Source: Bacillota bacterium
Lineage (GTDB): Bacteria; Bacillota; Clostridia; Acetivibrionales; DTU013
Assembly: GCA_023412915.1 (NCBI GenBank)
Contig: JAEZRE010000011.1
Span: forward strand, 29,145-93,144
Direction: 5' to 3'
DNA length: 64,000 bases
The translations under genes and the position numbers were made by a program. Numbering within the stretch: the first letter of the stretch is position 1; every line of letters begins with the position of its first letter. The notes beneath the pieces were generated by a model. The model was given only the letters and a program-made list of their open reading frames with translations, was not told the origin of the DNA and made no database searches. This document shows positions 45,317 to 54,023 of the stretch, in pieces.

Positions 45317-45342
45317 GGATGAACCGTCCCCGCGTTTCATCA
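45317..45342. repeat. Relic of the GGGACGG repeat at the topoisomerase gene junction
   Basis: GATGAACCGTCCCCGCGTTTC is a diverged half unit (complement GAAACGCGGGGACGGTTC). It covers the stop of the B-subunit gene and part of the short gap before the A-subunit gene. Confidence 0.7.
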
Positions 45343-47322
45343 GCTTACGTCTATCATATCCATATATTTAGTTCCGTTCTCTTCAATGAAGCTCTTCCTG
45401 CCCTGGAGGTTGTCGCCGAGCAGCAGGTCGAACATAAGTTCCGTTTTCTGCATATCATCGGGTATGATCTTGATAAGCCTTCGTGTCTCGGGGTTCATGG
45501 TAGTCTGCCACATCATTTCGGGTTCGTTTTCACCAAGTCCCTTCGAGCGTTGAATGGCGTATTTGCCGCCTACGAGCTTTGCAAGTATCTGTACCTTTTC
45601 TTTTTCGGTATAGGCAAACCATGTCTTCCCTTTGCTGGTTATCTCAAACAACGGCGATTCCGCTATGTACACTTTTCCTACCTGAATAAGTGACGGGACC
45701 AGACGGTACAGCATCGCGAGTATCAGTGTCCTTATCTGGAAGCCATCGACGTCTGCGTCGGTGCAGATGATTATCTTGTCCCACCTCAGGTTGTCAAGGT
45801 CGAAGGTATTCAGTTCCTTATTGTGGCGCGATTTGATCTCAACGCCGCAGCCCAGGACCTTCAGCAGGTCTACTATTATATCGTTCTTGAATATGCTGTC
45901 ATACTCAGCCTTCAGGCAGTTCAGTATCTTTCCCCTGACAGGCATGATCGCCTGGAAATCGGCGTCCCTTCCCATCTTGCAGGATCCCAGCGCGGAATCG
46001 CCTTCCACTATATAAAGCTCTCGTTTGTTTGTATCCTTTGTCCTGCAGTCGACGAATTTTTTAACGCGGTTGGACATGTCGATCGTGCCGCCGAGCTTCT
46101 TCTTTATATTGATCCTCGTCTTCTCCGCCGTTTCACGGCTGCGCTTGTTTACCAGGAGCTGGTCGACGATACGGTCGCTTTCGAGTTTATTCTCTATCAG
46201 GTAGATTTCGAGTTGCTGACGGATGAAATCCGTCATCGCTTCCTGTATGAATTTGTTCGTTATTGACTTCTTGGTCTGATTTTCGTAGCTTGTGACCGTC
46301 GAAAATGAATTCGTCACAAGAATCAAGCTGTCCTGTATGTCGTTGAAGGTGATCTTGGCTTCATCCTTGTTATATTTTCCCTTGCTCCTGATAAACTTGT
46401 CGAGTTCGTTGACGAATGCCGCCTTTACCGCGCGATCCGGCGAGCCGCCGTGTTCCAGGAAGCTGGAATTGTGATAATATTCGAGAAGGTTCACTTCGTT
46501 GTTGAAGCAGAAGGCAACCTGTATCCTGACCTTGTATTCGGGCTTGTCCTCGCGGTCCCTGCCCCTTGCCGAGGATTCGTAGAACTGTATGCCTGTGAAA
46601 CTCTTGTCTCCGCCAATTTCGGAAATATAATCGACGATTCCGTGTTCATAGCAGAATTCCTGAACGCTGCCGGAAGCTTCGTCGGTCAGTATGAACTTCA
46701 AGCCCGCGTTGACTACAGCCTGTTTCTTGAGCGTTATCACAAAATATTCAAGCGGTATGTCCGTATCCGTAAATACGTCAAGATCGGGTTTCCAATGCTG
46801 TATCGAACCCGTGCTTTCGTATTTGCACTTTTCCTTGATAAGTCCGCCTATGTTCTGCCCCTTTTCGAAGCGCAGGTCGTAGCGGAAGCCGTCCCTGAAT
46901 ACGGTGACGTCCATGAATTCCGAGCTGTACTGCGTAGCGCAGCTGCCCAGGCCGTTCAGTCCCAGGCTGAATTCGTAATTTTCCCCGGAATTCGTTTTGT
47001 ATTTTCCGCCTGCATAGAGTTCGCAGAAGACGAGCTCCCAGTTGTACTTGTCTTCCTTCTGATTGAAGTCGACCGGTATGCCTCTGCCGTAATCCCTGAC
47101 AGTGATCGAACGGTCGGAATGGCGGGTGACTTCTATTCTGTCGCCATAGCCCTCCCTGGCCTCGTCAATGGAGTTGGAAAGTATTTCAAAAAACGAATGT
47201 TCGCAGCCTTCAATGCCATCAGAGCCGAATATGACGCCAGGCCTCAAGCGGACCCTGTCGGCCCCCTTTAGTGAAGAAATGCTTTCATTACCGTATTCCT
47301 CAGGTTTTTTACCCTTTGTCAT
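45340..47322 (-). CDS. Type II topoisomerase B subunit, divergent ParE/GyrB-like
   Basis: A 660-residue ATPase subunit. The GHKL site has EILSNSIDEA and RDYGRGIPVD; the ATP-lid region is SLGLNGLGSCATQYSS. The TOPRIM domain has EGDSALGSCKMGRDADFQAI and TDADVDGFQI, where the usual EGDSAGGSAKQGRD and DADVDGxHI differ (a glycine and the histidine are changed). These changes mark a paralogous clade seen in Clostridia rather than the main gyrase. The length fits ParE. GGAGG lies about 11 nt before the ATG. It is coupled to the A subunit gene (TGATG junction). Confidence 0.88.
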   Translation of the reverse strand: MTKGKKPEEYGNESISSLKGADRVRLRPGVIFGSDGIEGCEHSFFEILSNSIDEAREGYGDRIEVTRHSDRSITVRDYGRGIPVDFNQKEDKYNWELVFCELYAGGKYKTNSGENYEFSLGLNGLGSCATQYSSEFMDVTVFRDGFRYDLRFEKGQNIGGLIKEKCKYESTGSIQHWKPDLDVFTDTDIPLEYFVITLKKQAVVNAGLKFILTDEASGSVQEFCYEHGIVDYISEIGGDKSFTGIQFYESSARGRDREDKPEYKVRIQVAFCFNNEVNLLEYYHNSSFLEHGGSPDRAVKAAFVNELDKFIRSKGKYNKDEAKITFNDIQDSLILVTNSFSTVTSYENQTKKSITNKFIQEAMTDFIRQQLEIYLIENKLESDRIVDQLLVNKRSRETAEKTRINIKKKLGGTIDMSNRVKKFVDCRTKDTNKRELYIVEGDSALGSCKMGRDADFQAIMPVRGKILNCLKAEYDSIFKNDIIVDLLKVLGCGVEIKSRHNKELNTFDLDNLRWDKIIICTDADVDGFQIRTLILAMLYRLVPSLIQVGKVYIAESPLFEITSKGKTWFAYTEKEKVQILAKLVGGKYAIQRSKGLGENEPEMMWQTTMNPETRRLIKIIPDDMQKTELMFDLLLGDNLQGRKSFIEENGTKYMDMIDVS

Positions 47323-47485
47323 TCGTATTCATCCTCCGGAAAATTTCTATCTGTAGATATTATTTATGAAAGAATTTTCAAAGTCAAGTGGATAAGCTGC
47401 AGAAATGAACTTATTTACAGGCGTGATTTATATTGCCAGCATGAATGTGAGTAATTTTTCAAAAGCTATCAGCGAGGTGATTAAA

Positions 47486-48100
47486 ATGAAAAAAATGAAA
47501 ATTAAAGCAATTTTGATCCTGATATTTGTATTGCTTTTTACAACGACATCATTGGCACAATCTACTTATACAGTTAAAGCAGGCGACACCATGTGGAAGA
47601 TTGCGAGCAGGTATCAGGTCGGGATAAGCGAGATCATCGCAGCGAACCCGCAGGTCAAAAACCCCGCAATGATATATCCCGGGCAGAAGTTGAATATACC
47701 TTCGGTAACCACTACATCCCAGGAAAACGAAGTGATAAGGCTGGTCAACGTGCAAAGGGCAAATAACGGGCTACCGGCACTCACAAGCAACTGGCAGTTG
47801 TGCAGAGTCGCTCGCTATAAATCCGCCGATATGGCCAATAAGGGCTACTTCAGCCATACCTCGCCGACATACGGCTCGCCGTTCCAAATGATGCAGAATT
47901 TCGGACTCCAGTTCACGGCAGCCGGCGAGAATATCGCATACGGCCAGAGGACACCCGCGGAAGTCATGCGTGACTGGATGAACTCTCCGGGACACAGAAA
48001 CAATATATTGAGCCGGTCATTTTCACAGATTGGCGTCGGACTCGCAAAGAACAGCTCCGGCGTTTGCTATTGGACGCAGCAGTTTATTCATCCGATGTAA
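47486..48100 (+). CDS. Secreted LysM-CAP domain protein
   Basis: A 204-residue exported protein with a signal peptide (about 1-24, ending TTTSLA). A LysM domain (YTVKAGDTMWKIASRYQVGI) at about 28-72 binds peptidoglycan. A CAP/SCP domain (about 80-204) has FSHTSPTYGSPFQMM, AGENIAYGQ and MNSPGHRNNIL, as in clostridial YkwD-like proteins. The start at 47486 has GAGGTG upstream; the longer frame back to 47405 lacks a signal peptide start. CAP proteins of this type are linked to the cell wall or spore coat; the activity is unknown. Confidence 0.92.
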   Translation: MKKMKIKAILILIFVLLFTTTSLAQSTYTVKAGDTMWKIASRYQVGISEIIAANPQVKNPAMIYPGQKLNIPSVTTTSQENEVIRLVNVQRANNGLPALTSNWQLCRVARYKSADMANKGYFSHTSPTYGSPFQMMQNFGLQFTAAGENIAYGQRTPAEVMRDWMNSPGHRNNILSRSFSQIGVGLAKNSSGVCYWTQQFIHPM

Positions 48101-48116
48101 ACCGATTTAAACAGAC

Positions 48117-48191
48117 TGGAATGCAAAGGACGGTTCTTTTGTTTCGTTTTCGATCGCGAAAACGAAACAAAAGAACCGTCCCTACGTTCCA
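48117..48191. repeat. GGGACGG-family palindromic repeat
   Basis: A nearly perfect palindrome of about 75 bp whose centre is TTTCGATCGCGAAAA, with arms TGGAATGCAAAGGACGGTTC and its complement ending in CCGTCCCTACGTTCCA. It sits between the convergent LysM-CAP and ThrE-small-subunit genes. Confidence 0.9.
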
Positions 48192-48205
48192 CCATTATTC
48201 TCCCG

Positions 48206-48643
48206 CTAGTCCACCGGTTTTTTCTTTTTCCTTTTTGAAATCCCTCGGAAAACTGCAGTCACAAGCAGGATGCCGAATGCGATTGCACCGGCCCCGCCCA
48301 GGGTATTAACCATCTTGGCCATCGCGTCTGCCATATCGTTCTCAGTAACTGCCTGTATCATTTCATATGCGGTTATCCCGGGCACCAAAGGCAGTATGCC
48401 CGGTATCGAAAAAACGGTGGAGGGAGACTTCATGAGACGCGCCGCAGTTTCACTGTAAAAGCCTACTGCTACGGCCCCCACAAAGGTTGAAAATATAGAG
48501 CTGTCCGAAAAGCTGTATATGAGCAGATAAACAAGCCAGCCCGCCGCCCCGGAAAGTCCCGTGAATATCAGTTTCCGGCCTTTTACGTTAAATGTCAGGC
48601 CTGATCCCATGCTGCCCAGAAATGCCATCAAAACCGTATGCAT
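48206..48643 (-). CDS. Threonine/serine exporter, small subunit (ThrE_2/YjjB-like)
   Basis: A 145-residue protein with four to five hydrophobic segments and the motif FSIPGILPLVPGITAYE, typical of the small half of split ThrE transporters. It follows the large-half gene with 1 bp between them. Together they resemble YjjP/YjjB pairs, which export threonine, serine or succinate. A basic tail (KRKKKKPVD) ends the protein. Confidence 0.85.
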   Translation of the reverse strand: MHTVLMAFLGSMGSGLTFNVKGRKLIFTGLSGAAGWLVYLLIYSFSDSSIFSTFVGAVAVGFYSETAARLMKSPSTVFSIPGILPLVPGITAYEMIQAVTENDMADAMAKMVNTLGGAGAIAFGILLVTAVFRGISKRKKKKPVD

Positions 48644-48644
48644 C

Positions 48645-49403
48645 CTACCACCACCGTCCTATTCCCACTGACAAAGCGATACCGACCCCCACTGCCAATA
48701 CCGTTACGAGAAGCAACGCCTCGCCCAGCCTGGTCAGGCTTGCTACAAGGTCTCCGTAAAGAGCGTCCTTGATGCCGTTGGTTATGGAAACACCGGGAAG
48801 GTATATCATTAACGACCCGATAATTATTTTGTATTCGTTAAGCACAGGAAACAGCCTGACGGCAGTCAGGCTTATGAAGCCTGCCAGCATTCCCGCGATA
48901 AAAAGCTCAAGGAATTGATAGAGATTTTTCCTCGACATCATTTCATTCACCATATACGCAGCCGCTCCTATCGCGGCGGCTGCAGCGCCGTCGAGCCAGG
49001 TGCCCTGGAACAGTATGGTAAAGGCGAAGGAGCTGACCGACGCGGCCACAAGCCTTGCCGGGAACGGGTGCTGTCTCACGGTCTCTATGTCGTTCAGGTG
49101 TCCCAAAACGGTTCCATAATCGGGACGGCTGCTCTGAAGGCTTCTTGAAAGATTATTGACCCTGTCTATCCTGTTCAGGTCGACTTTTCTGTCATGTATC
49201 CTTTTAAATGCCGTATGCATTCCGCCTTCGCTGTCCCGGATCGAAATAAAGATACCCGTAGGCAGGACAAAGCTTTCGCAATATGTGTCATAGCTTTTAC
49301 ATATCCTTACAATGGTTTCCTCCACCCTATAGATCTCGGCTCCGCTGGTCAGCATTATCTCGCCGGCTTTCAGCGCGATATTCATAAGCTCGTTGGATTG
49401 CAT
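48645..49403 (-). CDS. Threonine/serine exporter, large subunit (ThrE/YjjP-like)
   Basis: About 252 residues. The N-terminal cytoplasmic part has MLTSGAEIYRVEETI and FVLPTGIFISIRD, diagnostic of the ThrE N-terminal domain. About five transmembrane segments follow. A start at 49403 has GGAG 6 nt upstream; an in-frame ATG at 49418 has no ribosome-binding site. It is one half of an amino-acid or dicarboxylate exporter with the next gene. Confidence 0.87.
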   Translation of the reverse strand: MQSNELMNIALKAGEIMLTSGAEIYRVEETIVRICKSYDTYCESFVLPTGIFISIRDSEGGMHTAFKRIHDRKVDLNRIDRVNNLSRSLQSSRPDYGTVLGHLNDIETVRQHPFPARLVAASVSSFAFTILFQGTWLDGAAAAAIGAAAYMVNEMMSRKNLYQFLELFIAGMLAGFISLTAVRLFPVLNEYKIIIGSLMIYLPGVSITNGIKDALYGDLVASLTRLGEALLLVTVLAVGVGIALSVGIGRWW

Positions 49404-49686
49404 CCGATTCTCCGCCATGTTTTTATTTTAGTATTGTATTTTCAGGAATATTATATCATGTCTTTAGAATCTTTGACTCTTCAATTATGCCTGATCGGCC
49501 GCAAAACGGATATCCTTCAGTTCAAATCCACCCTCCGTATATCCGACGCCGCAATAAACAGTTCCGTTTTGCCAATTATTATAGACATAAATCCAAATCA
49601 TAAGTTCTGTTTTTCTTATCATATCTTAATAATAAAAATTATGGTAATATTAAATTTGTCGGAAACATAAACCAGCGAGGTGAGGC

Positions 49687-50736
49687 ATGTTTAACAGCCA
49701 GTTCGTTGTCAGCCTAAAAAAATTCGGAATTTTCTTCGTGATATACACTGCTTTGTTTGCGCTGCTTTACTTTACCAGTACCTATACCTTCCCCTTTCTG
49801 GTGGCTTTCGCGATAGCCTTTCTCATACAGCCGGTGGCCCGATTCTTCCGCACCAGGCTGAAATTCAGGAGGAACATCCCAGCCCTGCTTGCATCCTTCA
49901 TCGTATACCTTCTTATATTTTTGATCCTCGGGCTTCTGTTTTATTCGATCATTTCAGAGGCGATGATGCTGCTTCGCAATTTGAAAACAGCCAATCTTGA
50001 AAGCATTATAACCCCCATCAACAGCATAATTGACGAAATAAGCGCATATTTTCAGAACATAGATCCGTCTTTCATAGAGAAAAACAGCAGCCAGCTTACC
50101 GATATCCTGAAAAGTGGGTTGAATATCGCCGGAAAGAGCCTTAACGCCTTCCTGTCGATCGCACTCTCCATACCTTTGTGGATAACGATAATCTTCGTCG
50201 TCATACTGTCGACCTACTTCTTCACACGTGATATGACCAGCATAAAAGCCCGCTTCATTTCAGCCTTTTCGGAAAGCGGTAAGGAAAAAGTCACAACGCT
50301 TTGGAACCAGGGGATCGGGATGCTGTCAAAATACATAAAAGCCTATTTCCTGATTTATTCCCTGACCTTCGTTCAGACCCTGATTGGATTTTCGATATTG
50401 GGAATAAAGTACGCGGTCATGCTGAGTATAATCTGTGCGATCGCCGACATTCTGCCTGTGCTGGGCATAGGTCTGATATACCTGCCGCTTGCGATAATAT
50501 ACCTGCTCATGGGTAACTACTTTGCAGGCGTCGGTATTCTTCTGCTCTTCCTGCTTATCAGTATTGTCAGGCAAATAGTCGAACCCAAAATAGTTTCCAC
50601 TTCCCTCGGCATCCACCCAATCGCCACGCTTGTGGCCATATTCATAGGGTTAAAGGCCGCCGGTCTGATCGGCATGGTATATCTTACATTCCTTATGGTT
50701 CTTTACAGGGTTCTGAAAAACACGAAAATACTCTGA
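49687..50736 (+). CDS. AI-2E family transporter, sporulation YtvI-like permease
   Basis: A 349-residue protein with about eight hydrophobic segments and the PerM/AI-2E motifs PFLVAFAIAFLIQPVARF, ILPVLGIGLIYLPLAI and VEPKIVSTSLGIHPIATLV. The closest characterised type is the YtvI sporulation integral membrane protein. The ATG follows GAGGTGAGGC. It stands alone, with a 268-bp gap upstream in which no specific operator is recognised. Substrate unknown. Confidence 0.85.
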   Translation: MFNSQFVVSLKKFGIFFVIYTALFALLYFTSTYTFPFLVAFAIAFLIQPVARFFRTRLKFRRNIPALLASFIVYLLIFLILGLLFYSIISEAMMLLRNLKTANLESIITPINSIIDEISAYFQNIDPSFIEKNSSQLTDILKSGLNIAGKSLNAFLSIALSIPLWITIIFVVILSTYFFTRDMTSIKARFISAFSESGKEKVTTLWNQGIGMLSKYIKAYFLIYSLTFVQTLIGFSILGIKYAVMLSIICAIADILPVLGIGLIYLPLAIIYLLMGNYFAGVGILLLFLLISIVRQIVEPKIVSTSLGIHPIATLVAIFIGLKAAGLIGMVYLTFLMVLYRVLKNTKIL

Positions 50737-50854
50737 TTACATTTTTATATAAATTTATATAAAAAAATTGTATGTACATTTATATGAATTTATGGTAAAT
50801 TGTAGCTGTCATTCTTCCTATTTGTCGTAATTCCTCTGTAAAGGGCGGTCTTTT

Positions 50855-52339
50855 ATGAAAAAGCTGTCGTGCAGAACCATATGTTCAGGTCTGATCATAT
50901 TATCGGTTTCCATCATGCTTTTGCTTGCCTCCTGCAGCAACAGCCTGCCACGGCTGAGCAAGGACGACCCGGTAAGCCTTAGTATATGGCATCATTACCT
51001 CGGCGAGCAGAAGGTGATGTTCGACAACATGGTCACAGAGTTCAACAGCACGGTAGGAGCACAGAAGGGCATCACCGTCAAGGCATACAGCATGGATAAC
51101 ACAGGGGATATCCACAACAAGCTGATGGCGTCGGCAACCGGCGAGCCGGGCAGTCTGGAGTTTCCCGATATGGCTACGGCATATCCGGGTACGGCTTTCA
51201 CTCTTTATAAAATGGGAAAGCTTGTGCCGCTGGAGCAGTATATGTCGGAAAAAGAACTGGATGAATACGTACCCGGCTTTCTTGAGGAGGGAAAGCTCAC
51301 GCCTGACAGCGGAACAGTCATATTCCCCATCGCCAAATCCACCGAGGTTCTTTACATAAATTATACCTTTTACAAAGAATTCCTGGATTCCTACAATAGC
51401 GTCTCTGATAATAAACTGAATGAGGACATGCTTTCGACCTTCGAAGGCATCAGGAAAACTGCCAAAGCCTATTATGAATGGACTGATGCCGAAACGCCCG
51501 ACATCCCGAACGACGGCAAGGCGCTGTACGGTTTCGACGCCGTCAGCAATTTCGCGGTTATAGGCTTCAGGCAGCTGGGCTCGGACTTCTTTACAGTCAA
51601 CAGCGATAATACGGGCGAAATCGATCTCAACAATCCCGACATGAAAGCCGTATGGAATGAGTATTACGAGCCTATGGTCAAAGGCTGGTACGGCGCGTAT
51701 AGTTTCTACAGATCCGAAGACGTACAGACCGGCGACCTTGTAATGTATGCCGGTTCCACTGCCGGAGCCGGCTTTTTCCCGCAAACGGTAACGTTCGCCG
51801 ATAATACCAAAAGAGCTATAGAATTGAAGGCGCTGCCTTATCCGGTGCTGGAAAACGGCAAAAATGCGGCTGTTCAGCAGGGCGCCGGCGTTATTGTGGC
51901 CAAATCCGAGCCGGCCAAGGAATATGCATCCGTTGTATTCCTCAAATGGCTTACCGAGCCTGAGCGCAATACGGATTTCGTTTTGAAAACAGGATATCTG
52001 CCGGTCACGAAGGAAGCTACGGAAAAGCTTTCACCTGAAAAGCTGACCGCATATGAGTCGAATGCCGAATACCGGAATGTTTCGAAGGTCATCCGCACGA
52101 CCCTCGATATGCTGAAAAAATATGAGCTTTATACATACAAACCCTTTGACTCCAGCGATGATATTCGCTATTCCTTTGAAGATAAGCTGATTTCCTTTAC
52201 AAAAGCTGCAAGGGAGGAATTTCTCGGTACATTGAAGAACGGCGTCGATTCTGACAAGAGCGCTGCTGGCATCGTATCCGACCCGCGTTTCGACCAGTTC
52301 ATCACAGAGGTGAGGAATGAAATTCTCAACGTCAAATAA
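50855..52339 (+). CDS. Extracellular solute-binding lipoprotein linked to a membrane LuxR regulator
   Basis: A 494-residue family 1 solute-binding protein with lipobox LLLASCSN (Cys27), the SBP motif SIWHHYLGEQKVMFDNM and FKTGYLPVTKEA-like C-terminal helices (DFVLKTGYLPVTKEA). AAAGGGCGG precedes the ATG. No permease is nearby. The gene overlaps the next one by 23 bp, which encodes a membrane-bound LuxR-type regulator with an extracellular domain. The protein may deliver a ligand to that sensor; this is inferred from the coupling. Confidence 0.88.
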   Translation: MKKLSCRTICSGLIILSVSIMLLLASCSNSLPRLSKDDPVSLSIWHHYLGEQKVMFDNMVTEFNSTVGAQKGITVKAYSMDNTGDIHNKLMASATGEPGSLEFPDMATAYPGTAFTLYKMGKLVPLEQYMSEKELDEYVPGFLEEGKLTPDSGTVIFPIAKSTEVLYINYTFYKEFLDSYNSVSDNKLNEDMLSTFEGIRKTAKAYYEWTDAETPDIPNDGKALYGFDAVSNFAVIGFRQLGSDFFTVNSDNTGEIDLNNPDMKAVWNEYYEPMVKGWYGAYSFYRSEDVQTGDLVMYAGSTAGAGFFPQTVTFADNTKRAIELKALPYPVLENGKNAAVQQGAGVIVAKSEPAKEYASVVFLKWLTEPERNTDFVLKTGYLPVTKEATEKLSPEKLTAYESNAEYRNVSKVIRTTLDMLKKYELYTYKPFDSSDDIRYSFEDKLISFTKAAREEFLGTLKNGVDSDKSAAGIVSDPRFDQFITEVRNEILNVK

Positions 52340-53987
52340 GTTTTCAGGAACACCCGGGTTTCCGAATCTCTCTCTTAGCAACAGGCTGTGGATCTTTCAG
52401 CTTATTGTCGTATTCATCGTGCTTGCCTGTATTTTTATCATTGCCGCCTTTTCCGGTGTTATTTCTGATATATCAAGAGATCCGTACGAATCTGTGACAA
52501 GCGATCTGAAATATATCGAATCGGATCTGTCGGCCAAATTCCTAAAAATATCCAACAATACCATCGAATTTGCGGTCAAAGCCAATAAAAGCATAAGTAA
52601 ACAGCTGGCCTCAAAAGGGCTTAAGCCGGCCGAACTATACAACCATTCCGAACTGTTGGAAGACATACTTTCCTCGGAAGTCGAAAAAGCGTGCTTCGCC
52701 ATGGAAAAATCCGGTGTTACAGGTGTGTTCCTGTTTTTGAACGCAACGGTAAATCCGGCTCTTGAGCGAGCAAAAGACAGCAAGGCGGGTTTTTTCATAG
52801 ACAACATGGATCTCAACCCCATCCCCTACGAGAGCCAGAAGCTGTTTCTATTGTACGGTCCCGTCCATCTGACAAGAGACAACAATATCAACCTGCATAC
52901 ACAGTGGGAGCTTGAGTTCAGCCTGTCCCCCGAAGTAGGCACACGCCGGCGCGAAATGTTCCTGAAGCCCTTTGAAGCAGCGCTTAAGTACAATGGCATG
53001 GATGAATATTATCTTGGGTATTGGAACCCATTGTTTTTACCCGCGGATAATTCCGAACAAATGATTTCCTACTCCGTACCATTGCTGGATAACGATGGCA
53101 AGCCATATGGTGTTTGCGGGCTGGCCTTATCAAAAGCTGCTTTTGAAAATGTACTGCGGCAGGAATCCTCTCCCGAATTCGAACGCGAGGTGCTTATTTT
53201 TTCAACAAAGTCAGGCCGGTATATCAATCCGGAAGATGCGCTGATCAGCGGGCGTAATTCGTCCTGGCTCTTCAGTGGCGACTCCGGTAACCTGTATACC
53301 TCTTCTTCTCCATATAAAGATAAACTCAATAAATATTTTTTTACCAAGACGACAAAAAACAGTATCCTGGGACAGGATGTGAAAGTCAGGCTTTATCCGG
53401 GGAAATCCGTATTCAGCAAGGAGGAATGGTCTCTTGCGCTGCTTGTCCCCGGCAGCGACGTTACCTCCGAAAAAGCCCGTCATCTGGCGGGAGCAATACT
53501 CCTGGTGCTGCTTTTCTTCGGCAGTATCCTGATAACCTACCTATCAAGCAAGTTCTACATCAGTCCATTGATTGACGCGATAAAAAAAATAAAGGAAAAC
53601 GAACTCAATGTCAGGACACATATAACCGAGATTGACGATCTTATCGAATTTTTGAGCACACATGCCGACAATGCCGCTCCAAAGGTTCAGGCAACTGTTT
53701 CAAAACATCAGAACGGGGAAAACAATATATTGACTGCACCGCCTGCGGAGCACCTCACTCCCGAACAGTGCAGGCTGTTCGAAGAGAGGCTTTTGACGCT
53801 TTCGAACGCCGAGCGCAGGGTCTTCGATTTGTATATCGAAGGCCATGACGCCAAGGATATATGCAAGATGCTCTATATAAGCATCAATACGCTGAAAACG
53901 CACAACCGAAGGATTTATGCAAAGATGAACGTAAGCTCGAGAGCTGAGCTGCTTAAATATTGCCATGAACTGATGGGCAAGCTATAG
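52317..53987 (+). CDS. Membrane-tethered LuxR-type one-component regulator
   Basis: A 556-residue protein. A first transmembrane segment lies at about 28-50. An extracellular region of about 330 residues looks like a Cache-type sensor. A second transmembrane segment lies at about 388-408. The cytoplasmic tail ends in a LuxR helix-turn-helix (LSNAERRVFDLYIEGHDAKD, ISINTLKTHNRRIYAKM). No kinase or receiver domain is present, so the sensor is fused directly to the DNA-binding domain. The start has GAGGTGAGGA and lies inside the solute-binding protein gene. The hydrogenase gene follows 36 bp downstream. Such a design is unusual for LuxR proteins. Confidence 0.88.
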   Translation: MKFSTSNKFSGTPGFPNLSLSNRLWIFQLIVVFIVLACIFIIAAFSGVISDISRDPYESVTSDLKYIESDLSAKFLKISNNTIEFAVKANKSISKQLASKGLKPAELYNHSELLEDILSSEVEKACFAMEKSGVTGVFLFLNATVNPALERAKDSKAGFFIDNMDLNPIPYESQKLFLLYGPVHLTRDNNINLHTQWELEFSLSPEVGTRRREMFLKPFEAALKYNGMDEYYLGYWNPLFLPADNSEQMISYSVPLLDNDGKPYGVCGLALSKAAFENVLRQESSPEFEREVLIFSTKSGRYINPEDALISGRNSSWLFSGDSGNLYTSSSPYKDKLNKYFFTKTTKNSILGQDVKVRLYPGKSVFSKEEWSLALLVPGSDVTSEKARHLAGAILLVLLFFGSILITYLSSKFYISPLIDAIKKIKENELNVRTHITEIDDLIEFLSTHADNAAPKVQATVSKHQNGENNILTAPPAEHLTPEQCRLFEERLLTLSNAERRVFDLYIEGHDAKDICKMLYISINTLKTHNRRIYAKMNVSSRAELLKYCHELMGKL

Positions 53988-54023
53988 ACGGCGAATCGCA
54001 CTACATAATACGGGAGATATTTC

